NCBI RefSeq assembly: GCF_040954835.1
Contig: NC_090707.1
Coordinates: forward strand, 25,500,570 to 25,564,569
Reading direction: 5' to 3'
Length of the DNA stretch: 64,000 nt
Source: Lepisosteus oculatus
Taxonomy: Eukaryota > Chordata > Actinopteri > Semionotiformes > Lepisosteidae
The notes beneath the pieces were generated by a model. The model did not search any database, had not been told where the DNA came from, and worked only from the letters and a program-made list of their open reading frames with translations. A program made the position numbers and the translations under genes. This document shows positions 1 to 10,200 of this stretch, in pieces (the stretch's first letter is position 1; the number at the start of each line of letters is the position of its first letter).

Positions 1-585
1 AGAATAAGATTAAAATATTATATTTTTATGGCAATATGAAGGCCTTGAGGAGTCCAGTTACAAAAGACATGTACGGATGGGTTTTTGGTAAATAATATGA
101 AAGTAATGCCCATTGTTTTAAGGATGACTACATTTGCACAATGATTTAAAAAATATTTTTTCAGTTAAAAAACATAAATGTAGCAGTATTATTAGATTAC
201 ATTTGGTGGGTAAAAAATGATTTTTCATCCATCCATTCTGCCATAACATCCTTGCTTTTAAGTAAAGAAAATTAATCGTGGAATGAAACAAAACTTTTGG
301 GCAACAAGCTATTTTCTAGGTTTCTTTTTGATTTGTATTTGTATTTTACAAAGATCATTCAGAAACATGAAAGTTTCATGTGCAAGTTGGTTGCACAGTT
401 CCTTGCAGTAGTCTTTGTTTGTGCGGTCTAAATGGATTATTTTGAGTTTTATTATCTAGAAAGCATTACCATGTGAGCCACTGAATCACCAAACCCTAAT
501 AGATCCAAGGGTTTAAGTTTTAATTCAGTGAATTTGTTTTTGCATTTCTTTAAGGATTTTCTTCTGAAACTGTCTGATTTTGCAG

Positions 586-627
586 GAAATTTGATAATCC
601 ACTCAGGGGAAATACTGTACACTTACT
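586..627 (+). CDS. Candidate degenerate or cryptic upstream exon of the D-serine dehydratase gene
   Basis: This 42-base segment is flanked by a TTTGCAG acceptor and a GTATGT donor. Its end phase matches the next exon (T plus AT gives Tyr). It reads NLIIHSGEILYTY, which loosely resembles the family's IHPGNY-x-FYD segment expected just before VQQ. It has small length shifts relative to that motif, so it may be a chance match or a decayed exon. Confidence 0.25.
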
Positions 628-842
628 GTATGTACCATAAGTCTACCATTTCTAAGAAATATAATAATAAGGTGTACCGCGACCCTCACCAGGAAAGGTG
701 GAGTGAAAATGGCTGGATGGATAATAAGTTGTAATAAAGCAATTAGTAATTAAAATAATTGTAAAATTGGTTGAAATCATTTCTGAAACTGTGAAGTGTG
801 ACTTATTTATTTCCATGTTTTTTGCTCTTTTTTTAACCCTAG

Positions 843-1032
843 ATGTGCAACAGTCTGTAATAGGATCCTGTAAGATGGAAGATATAGCAGTAAGAGTGCT
901 GACCAGGGTCATAGGTCACTACACTCACAGAAATCAGCTGCTGGTGGACTGTGGCTGGGCAGCTCTAAGTCTTGATAGCCGGGGTTGCCTGCCTACAGGC
1001 TATGCTGTGATTGAAGGACATCCCGAACTGAA
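843..1032 (+). CDS. D-serine dehydratase exon encoding the region before the zinc site
   Basis: The acceptor AG is at 841-842 and the donor GTAAGA follows 1032. The exon enters with two bases of a split codon and leaves with two bases. It encodes the conserved block from VQQSVIGSC to GHPEL. Confidence 0.85.
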
Positions 1033-4000
1033 GTAAGAACCACATGTGTACAGTTACTGAAGTGAGAGATGTGTTAAACCCGTGAATGGGAAGATTAGAG
1101 CAAATGTTAGACACAATAAGAGGTCACATATAAGTTTACCACAGTTTACATTTACATAGATGTTGGACCTCCTAAATTGATTCATGGGTATCTAAAGTTC
1201 AAGAATACTTGATTCAACGGTGCACTAAATGCACAGTTACATTGCTAATGTAACTATACCCTGAGATAATTTTACAATTATATGAACACATTATTGATTC
1301 TTTCTCAAACACAGCTGCCCATGTTAAAAACATGGAAAGAGCTTTTATAAACTGAGTTGATTATACACGCACCCATTGTAATACTCAGAGCTATACAAGT
1401 AACCTAGATCTGTAGAAAATCATCAATTGCTGTAATTTGTGACAGCAATGTCTGCATTTTATTTTGTTCTATTTTAATGAGGGTTTTGCATATTATAGTG
1501 TGTGAGGAATAATCCTTTTTTTATTTTAACAAAATCTTGACAAGTCAGTGTTCAAATCTGTTATAAGTTCTAATTTTGGCAGATCTCAAAGTAGAATTGC
1601 TAACCTGTGAATTCCATTCATATTCAAATAAATTGAAAAAATATGTTGAAAATTCAAACAAAGTTGTCATCATTTTCAAATTTTGTGAGCTGCCTAAGAA
1701 CATAATGGTTAGAAATGATTTTAGGTTATGCAGCCATGTTTGGGTACTACGACAGTAGGATCCGATTTAATAACATCACTGGCCAGTTTGTTCTTATGGA
1801 CACAGTACTCAGGCAGTCTAGGAAATCGCTCCTTCGAAATGTTCAAAACATTTTTGATCTTGCCTGTGAAGCTCATTTTACTGTGCGACAATTCAGTTTG
1901 AAAATGGGGGAGGATAGAGGAGGAACAAAGTTAGCAAACTAGCACTTTTCATTACTCAAGTGAGACATTGTGAAAAATAAAGCTATGTATTGACTACACT
2001 ATTTTTTCTAAACATAGCACTAAGCACCTAATGTTTTTTGAAACAGCTAGACTCAGTAGTTATCACCAGGCACAGTACTATCCTTACTGTTAACAAAGTT
2101 GTGTGCTCATGTAAATAACATTGTTGTTCAAGTAGGTAGCTGTGTCAGGCTGCAAAAGAACAAGCAAAAGGTTTAGGTGGATAGCTGCGTCAGCATGCGT
2201 AGGCTGCAAAGGAACAAGTAATAGGTTTATTCCATGCTGAAAAAAAGAAGAAAGAGAACACAACGTTTCGGCCGTGGAGCCTTCTTCAGGTGTCACCTAA
2301 AGAAGGCTCCACGGCCGAAACGTTGTGTTCTCTTTCTTCTTTTTTTCAGCATGGAATAAACCTATTACTTGTTCCTAAGCAAAAGGTTTATTCCATGCTG
2401 AAAAGAGAAAGGAAACACAACCAAAGAAAGCTCCACAGCTGAAACATTGTTTCTCCTTTCTTTTTTCAACATGGAATAAACCTTTTGCTTGTTCCTAAAT
2501 AACATTGTGCCCAATTAGCTACTGATTTGAAACCTAGACTCTTGCATTTTGTTACATTTTCTGTGTATGGATCAATTTACAGATCGCCTTACACTGCTTT
2601 GTTCTTTGACAATGTTGCCAAATGGCTTTTTATGTACAGTAGTTGAAGGTAATTTCATCTCATTTTTATTTTATGTAGATTGCTTTCAATGACCCAGGAG
2701 CATGGGAGGATAGAACCAATCTCTGGGAAACTGGATTTTGACAAATTTCCTTTGGGCAGCCTTCTCTATATTATCCCCTACCACGTAAGTGTGTTTTTAG
2801 AAGGATATTTGTTCCCTTGTTTTAATATTTGTTTGTGCTTTACATTGACCTGAGCTAAGCTTTGTGTTTACTATTAATAATTGAAGTTCGTAATGAACAC
2901 TGCATTTTTAATTGGGATTGCTCCTGGTAAAGTCTATATTTTAATTTTAACTATGACTTTAGTCAAAAGCAAATAGTTTTTTTCTGTTACATTATGGTAA
3001 TATATTATGGTACATGGTTTATCACCTTGTTATTATGACTTTAATATAATGAAATTTTAAAAGTATCAGGAAATGAGTCTTTTAGCATTCTAGTGAACAG
3101 AAACAATTAATTTCACATAGTATTGCGCAATACAAAGTATATCTTTACATAAAGCTACATGAAAACATTATTATTGTTGACACCGTTATGCCTGAGCCAA
3201 ACAGCAAAACGAACCCACGTCACCAAAGGATACTCTGCTTGAATCCATCCAAAAGGCTCGCAGTTTATCCTGAACCTGTTCTGTCTCTCAGCAGCCAGTT
3301 ACTTTCTCAGCACCAGACAAGTGTCATCATTTCCTGCCAGTTTTTCTGTATATCAGCACAGCCCCATGTCTACACCTGCCCTTGAAAAAATGGTGCTCGC
3401 ATTCCAGTCTTGTCTGAACCCACTTTCCATTCTGCTTCCATAATCTCTGTCTTTCTTCATTTTACTTCAGCTATCTATGTCTGCCTCTGACTTTTTCCAG
3501 ACCCTTACAGGGATACTGCGCTTGGATTTTCAAGTCTGTAAGAAAAGCACACCTGTCTATATTAGTTGGCCATACTTGCTTGGGACTTAAAATACCAAAT
3601 CTTATTCTTTCTTGATTTTAATGTATTACACTGAGTTTATTTGGAATTACAGTTAAGATAAAAGCCAAAACAATTAAAAAACTGTAAATATTTACAGCTT
3701 TCAGATTTCTAATACAATTTTTGAAACTACTGAAGCATGTCAGGCTCCTGTACTAAGATATGTGATATGGAATCAGTGTTTTCAACTTGAAGGAAACTAG
3801 TTAAGGATGGCTGAATTATAATGTTTTCTCATTGGTAAAACATTAATGTGCTATGCTAATAGAATAAAACTAGCAGGGAGAATATGATAAATAAGGAAGC
3901 TCTGTTTTGGCTTAAATATTTCTGTTAACTCATGTAAATTTATATTCCATGTTTGACCAATATTGAAAGTTTCAGCCTAGGAATTCTCTTACCTTTAATC

Positions 4001-4137
4001 TAATGTGACGTTTAGTACTATAATTCCACTTCTGTGTGTCTTTACAGGCATGTGCCACAGCCGCAATGCACCCTGTCTATTTTGTCCAGTCAGAGAATAA
4101 GATTGTGGACACATGGAAACCAGTTCGGGGATGGTAA
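843..4137 (+). CDS. D-serine dehydratase, C-terminal part (partial; 5' exons outside window)
   Basis: Three exons at 843-1032, 2679-2784 and 4048-4137 join in frame and end in TAA. The family is a PLP- and zinc-dependent fold-type III enzyme that converts D-serine to pyruvate and ammonia in the cytosol. The joined sequence shows the family motifs [40 protein letters not shown] and TQEHG, the zinc-binding His-x-Cys ([12 protein letters not shown]) and the C-terminal VRGW. The His codon ends exon 2 and the Cys lies at the start of exon 3. The N-terminal barrel with the PLP lysine is upstream of the window. The related family of D-threonine aldolases also carries His-x-Cys, but the C-terminal wording fits eukaryotic D-serine dehydratase best. 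The gene is convergent with XRCC5. Confidence 0.85.
2136..2500. repeat. Foldback (palindromic) repeat, two nested inverted repeats
   Basis: Positions 2211-2292 and 2294-2375 are near-perfect reverse complements around a single central base at 2293, so 165 bases form one palindrome; I saw one mismatch (2287/2299). A second, more diverged inverted repeat follows at 2379-2488. Both arms carry TTCAGCATGGAATAAACC. Related copies are at 25147-25320 and 63148-63320. It lies in an intron of the dehydratase gene. Confidence 0.85.
2679..2784 (+). CDS. D-serine dehydratase exon ending in the zinc-ligand His
   Basis: The acceptor is TTATGTAG and the donor is GTAAGT. One base completes the split Lys codon, then the exon reads [19 protein letters not shown] and ends YIIPYH in phase 0. 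The last His is the first zinc ligand. Confidence 0.85.
4048..4137 (+). CDS. D-serine dehydratase terminal exon
   Basis: The acceptor is CTTTACAG. The 29 codons start [14 protein letters not shown], with the Cys zinc ligand at codon 2, and end KPVRGW followed by TAA. A possible polyadenylation signal AATAAA lies at 5405-5410, which would give a 3' UTR of about 1.3 kb. Confidence 0.85.
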   Translation, partial: ACATAAMHPVYFVQSENKIVDTWKPVRGW

Positions 4138-4447
4138 ATGAATGTGAGAGTGTGAAAAGCATGTGACCCACTTAACGCTGATAAACATAGAAGAGTAATC
4201 TTTTTTTGTAAACGTAAATGACAAAACTGTCAACCTTTTGACCCATGATGTCATCATGATGATGAGTTCATGTTATATTTAGGCAACTTGGTTGCCTGTT
4301 TTTCTGTTGTCTTCATCCCACTGTCCCTGCCGCCACTACAGTTTAATTAAAATATAAAGTAATTAAGAACTAACAGAAATTGTGACTACAAAACTTGCAT
4401 TACTCTTAAAAAGCATTATGTTGACTAATTTGTTGTCTGATTCTTTA

Positions 4448-4600
4448 ATTCAAAGCAACTTACATTTGTACGGATTTACACAGCAGTACATTTCACTCAG
4501 TTGAGGTGAAGTACCTTGATCAAGAGTAGAACAGTAGTGACTCAGCATGGATTCGAACCCACAGCCTTCCACTTCCATTGAGTGAAATGTACTGCTTAAA
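4448..4600 (-). repeat. tRNA-type SINE fragment
   Basis: The segment has the fish SINE wording AAGCAACTTACATTTGTA, then GTGAAGTACCTTGATCAAG, and a box-B-like GGTTCGAATCC on the minus strand. It falls in the likely 3' UTR of the dehydratase gene. Confidence 0.55.
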
Positions 4601-5540
4601 CTAAGTCGTGAACTCTAAACACTGCTGGTCTATAACACCATAAAAATGTTTTTAATATTTCATGATGTAAACAAAATAATAATCAGAATTGCTTTTTGGT
4701 GAAGAAACAGCAGTTAATGAATAGTGAAAGAATATTTTTCTACATTTTAACACTTCACAAGAATATCTGACCAATAATGGCCTGGTAAAATAGAAATGGA
4801 AATTACTTTATCCCTTTACCACATTAATACTTTTATATAGACTGTTGATGACTATAGCTTTTAATTTTAAACAGACATTCCACAAGAAAGCAAGTATTCA
4901 AACATGCTCTCGTCTTTTTTGTACAGCTAATGCTAAAAGAAATGTTTTTGAAGACATAAGCATTCTGAATCTTAAAAAAATAATGGCTCACTTTCTCATT
5001 AAATCATACAGACAGAACCCTTCCCCTGTGGTTCACTGTCCTGTAAATGTTGGCCTCTGCCATTATAATTTAGTAATGCTAGTACAGTACTAATTTTTAC
5101 ATTATTTGCTGACATTACCTTTTTTATTTTTTTAAAATTAGAGAAACATAATTAAATATATTTAACCTTTTCAAATATTCTTTAATACTTTCAGTTCTTT
5201 GTTTTGACATTTTTAAATATTGTACATTGTTTAAAGTTTCTATGCTTAATACTATAGGTGATGATCATGCCGTTTGATGTGTGACTTGTCCAGCATAGAA
5301 GTACTAAAGCCACTTTACTAATGTCCTGAAGTCAAAATTATATTATATACCCAGATGACTATGCAAACCCAAAGAGGACTGAAAAATGAGCACTTGGATC
5401 TGTAAATAAATATTATAGACTTACTATTATTACTGTTGAAAAATGTCTAACTTCCTTACTTTCTTTTGTAACTGTAGCTGACACGCCAGCATGTGTTGTA
5501 TGTCTGCTATGTTATCTCCTATGTGTCACACTCTAAACTA

Positions 5541-5700
5541 GGGGTTTGCAATGCTGGTCCTGGTCACCCACATACCTGTTGGTTTTTATTCCAAATGAGC
5601 CTTCACAATCAAATCCTTCATTGATTTAAGATTAATTTGAGCTCTTAAAAATGTTGGAGCTTTAACCATTGTATTTTTTAAGGGAAGTCAAATCCCACAC
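5541..5700. repeat. Interspersed repeat (class unknown)
   Basis: The wording GCTGGTCCTGGTCACCC followed by GTTGGTTTTTATTCCAA is echoed at 58510-58720, so this is a dispersed repeat family. I cannot assign its class. Confidence 0.5.
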
Positions 5701-5879
5701 TTATGACTAGAAACAAAATGCAAATATTCAATTGAAGCAACTTCTCAGATCAAGTAAGGCTTGTATTGTCTTTGCCATGTGCCTGAATGCAATATTTGTA
5801 GGTGTGGCTAATTGAATCCAGCATGCTTAGGGTCATGTATAAAAATAGTGGACAGGCCTGGTTGCCTGTTATTATGGTT

Positions 5880-6670
5880 GGATGGCAGCAAGCGGAGACC
5901 TTGTGAGAGGGTGATTGTTGGGGCATAGTGTGGGTACAGTGATCAAAGCAACTGAACTTAATGATGTTTCATGATCAACATGGTATCTGTACATTAATTT
6001 GAAGTGAAAGCAAAACAAGCAAAAAGGTGCAGATCAAGAATTACAATTTTAAATCTGGAGTGCATTTAGCAGTCCATAAATCACTCATCACAACTAGTAA
6101 TGCATGTTTTCAAGCACAGTGGTGTAAAGAGTACAGACTATGGACTACCAAGCAGTGGAGAAATGTTATATGGGCAGATGAACCATTCTTCACCTTGTGA
6201 TAAACAGATGAGGTGCCAGCTTAAGGAATTCAACAACACTGGGTGCTTGGTTCTACCAGTGAAGGGTATGGGTATAGTTTGGGTGTATTCATTCCTTTGG
6301 AAGACGTGGTCAGTGCTAATGGCTACCTCGTGGTACTGAATAAATATCTACATGCTATGTTGCAGCATTTCTTCCAAAATGATAATCACCTCCTCCTCAG
6401 AATGTGTGTGTTTGACCATAGGTTTGATGAGCAATGTTATCCATGTTACAGGCTTTGTTAGTCAGAGCTGAACCTTAACAAGCATTTATGGGATATTTTG
6501 GCATGGCACCTAATGACATTGAATGTTGCTGATGAGGAATCAACCAAGTGTAATTTGATTCTACCAGGATAAAGTCAATGATGCTCCTGCAGAAATTCAG
6601 ACACCAGGAGACTTCTTGCCATTCTGCATAAAAGCTGTACTGGTAACATGTGGTGGCCAAAACTTTACAT
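5880..6670 (+). mobile_element. Degenerate Tc1/mariner-like transposase remnant
   Basis: With frameshifts and stops, the plus strand reads WCKEYRLWTTKQWRNVIWADE near 6115-6185, which matches the Tc1 segment around the second catalytic Asp. Near 6470-6500 it reads LNLNKHLWDIL, matching the block ending in the third acidic residue. No terminal inverted repeats were recognised. It lies between the convergent dehydratase and XRCC5 3' ends. Confidence 0.65.
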
Positions 6671-6768
6671 TGGTGACATCACATTGAAGTTTTCATTTTC
6701 TGTTCACTATCTGTAGAATAGGTTCCACCAAATAAGGGACAGAGAATGCTTTTTGTGAAAAAAAATTA

Positions 6769-6774
6769 TTTATT
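6769..6774 (-). promoter_or_regulatory. XRCC5: Candidate XRCC5 polyadenylation signal
   Basis: AATAAA on the minus strand lies about 460 bases past the XRCC5 stop. It is the first clear hexamer downstream of the stop on that strand. Confidence 0.45.
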
Positions 6775-7233
6775 AACTCGTATAAAATACATCTCATTTG
6801 ATTGTTTAAACCAGCAATGCTATTGAAAGTTATTGAAAACTTTCACCGTCAATAACTAAAATTACAAGATTTACAGACAAATTCACCCAACTAAACATTT
6901 AAGGAAAATAAAGAGTGAAGTAAGAAAGCCTTCGGCTTCCAAAAGTTTCTTATAGTCCTGCTATCTCCAGAGAAATATGCCAGTTGAAACTCATTCTAGA
7001 AATTATTTTAATCCCTCTTGTTCATGGAGATACACTCTTTATTATTTAATGTACCATCACTGAATACTATATATAGTGTTTAAAGTGTTTGTAAATTCTC
7101 TAAATTTCAGCAGAACTATAGATATGAAACCTTCAAATGAGAAAGCTGTAGGAAAGTACAGGAAAAGCAGACATTAGAAAGCCATTTAATGACAGCAGGT
7201 CTGGGGGCCCATCTCTTCAGATCGCTCTCTGGC

Positions 7234-7248
7234 TCACATCATGTCCAG
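7234..7248 (-). CDS. XRCC5: XRCC5 exon 21 (terminal)
   Basis: It holds four codons, LDMM, then TGA, after a TCCACAG acceptor. Human ends LDMI. With exon 20 it makes the DNA-PKcs-binding motif. Confidence 0.9.
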   Translation of the reverse strand: MDMM

Positions 7249-10200
7249 CTGTGGAGACAGAGGAGCACATCAGAACACGATACCCCTCCAAAATAGAAAT
7301 AATTTACTGCTCATCTGGACAGCACAGTACAACAAAGGACTGAATTTGTTTTTGCAAACTTTAAATGTATGAAAATACTAATCAAATGCCCTTTCAAAGA
7401 ATATAAAAGTATGATTTGTTAGTTGCTCAATTACTTTCTTCACAAACCGCAGAGGAACTCCTGACATGTAGCTTAACTCCAGCACAGATCGAGTACAGCA
7501 CTAAAGAATGACAGCAATTATTAAACAAAACATAGTCATTAAGGCAGAGAAGAGGCACACAAGAATACTTCACAGAACTTTCTACTCACCAGATCATCCA
7601 CATCTCCTTCTTCATCAGCAATAGGTCCTGTTTCCAGAGCTGGCTTCTCCTCTGCTGCCAAGAACTGTGAGGTTAAAAACAAAGCAAGATGAGCTATCAG
7701 GACTGCATTTCTGTTTTGCTTTTTTACACTGAAGTTTCCAGTGTACTGCTGGTCACAGCTGGTAGTGTGAGAAAAACAGTAAGAATGGTAGTGAAAGAAC
7801 AGTATTATAAAAACAGGATGTGCTGTAACACTATATATATTTACATTCAGTCTTCTGTCTGTCTTCTCTAAAGCTTTTTTTAGTATAACTGTTGGTTACC
7901 AAGCAGCAACAAAGAACCTTTTAACATACACTCAATCTATCTTCAATATGGCCAGCAGCCAAATAGCCATGCATATCGCAACTGACACCCCACTGAAGCT
8001 ACGCAGGTGTGGGGAAAAACATCTGGGGACAAACTAAGGTTGCTGCTGGAAGTGGGGCCAGTATGGAGCACACACCCTATAGTCTGTGTGGGTCCTAAAG
8101 CCCCTGTATAGTGACTTTTTACTATACTGTAAAAAGGCACACTCCTTCAAATGAGATTTAAAAGTGAGGTCCTGACTCTCCGTAGTCATTCAAAATCCCA
8201 GGGCGTTTCTCGAAAAGAATAAGGGTGTTACCCCAGCATCCTGGCCAAATTTCCCATTGGCCTTTACCAATCATGGCATATTAATAATCCCCATCTATGA
8301 ATTGGCTTCATAATTCTGTTCTCCTCCCCACTGATAGCTGATGTGTGGTGGAGGGGAATCCCCATTATCTGCGAACCACTTTGAGTGGGGTGTCCAGAAA
8401 AATGCTATATAATTGTAAGGAATGAATTATTATGATGATGATTATCATTATTAAAAATAACTCAAAAGTCACAACCTCAAAGGCTGTTCTCTTTTCTTGT
8501 GAAAAATGGGACCTGGCATTGAGTTTGTATACTTGGAGCAGTCCGGGTTTTTTCTGGGTGGTTTTACATGTAGGTCTCTAGACCGCCTTTTCTGCAAACT
8601 TGTAAAGAGTAATGTGTGTTGTGTTTGTCTAGTTGTATGTAGTTAAATGTGTATTGTCACTTTTAATAAATATTTGTTTAACCAAGTGTGCCTGAATTAT
8701 TACTCTTTTCACCAAAGTTGTGCCAAACAACAAAGAACTTGCATGATTCTAACTAACCAACTGTTCAGGTATATTCTTGGCAAAATCCTTGGTATTTAGG
8801 CGTTATGATAATTTATTTTACTTATTTATTTATCTGCTCTGTCATTTTCTATTCTGTCATTTTCATAACCCCCCCATTTGTACCAATACACGCACAAGCT
8901 TCAGCTTAAATGCCAACTTTCAGTCCAACTCATTGCTGTCTACAGGACTATAGTACTTTGTCTGCCTACATAGTTTCTAAGCTACCCCTCAGTTATGTTC
9001 ATATTCTTATACTAAGAATCTAAGTACAGCCTTTTACACCACTGTCCATCAAATAACCATTTAGAAATGCTAGCAGCCTCTCTAGCCGTGTCCTAATAAA
9101 CATATCCCCATGCATTCAGATAAATGATAGACACTCTTTTTTATCAAGTTACATGTGGAGTTCCAAAAGGCTCTGCACAATGTTGTCTTTATTCTATATG
9201 TTCTCTCAAGGGGACATATCCTGAAACATGTAAATTTTCACTTGTGCTTATGACATTTAGCCGTATTTGTCTATCAGGCCCCATTCAGCCATAAATAACC
9301 TGCCCTTCTGACATCAGAAATGTATGACAATTAAAACAAAACACAGATTACACTTTTAAGAAAGAACGATTTCCATATATATATGTGTTACAGGTTCAGC
9401 CTCAATATGTAAATACAATGTGTTGTGCTAGTGTATCAAGTTGCTTGATTCACACAACCAGACAATATTTCAACACAGGACAGAAAATAAACTAATATTT
9501 GCATTTGCTATAACAATTGTAATTAACTATTGTCACCCTCGATGCTGAAAAAACTTAACCTAATTTTAAAATTAATTAGGTACCTCCAGATGTTTATTTG
9601 TCTTCCAAGTGTCCACATGGTCTACTGTTTCTGCACCATATAGTCAATTACTATGTGATACTCTATAAAGTATAAAGCACTTTCTCCAATTTGCTTATTT
9701 AAAAAATGTCTTACACACCTAACTAGTAATTGTAATGGATTTCTCCAGCATGGAGAAAGGAGGCAGTTGTTTGCACAAAGGGTAGTAGGAGTTTATAACG
9801 AACTTCCTAGCCATGTTGTTAAAATCAATATACTGTCATCCGATATATCTAGATGTGATTCAGAGATCAGTTAGCTACTGCTAAGCAAATAACCTAGGTG
9901 GGCTAAATAGTCTCTTTTTGTTTGTAGCCTTTATGTACTTGGCACCTCCTTGAAACAAGTACTATTTAACAAACTACTGTACTTAAAGAAGTGACATTGT
10001 TCAGGATGAGAAGATAATACATTTACAGCAGTATGAAAATGGTTTCGGTACCTGATCAGCTTCTGCTTTTGATACTGCACTGCATTCGACCTCATCTTTG
10101 CTGATCAGGGAGATATTATCTGCAAATAAGCATATTGGAGTTCTAAAGAGTGATATCAATGTTTTCTCTACTGGGAAAGTAAAACAAAAAATGGGTACAA

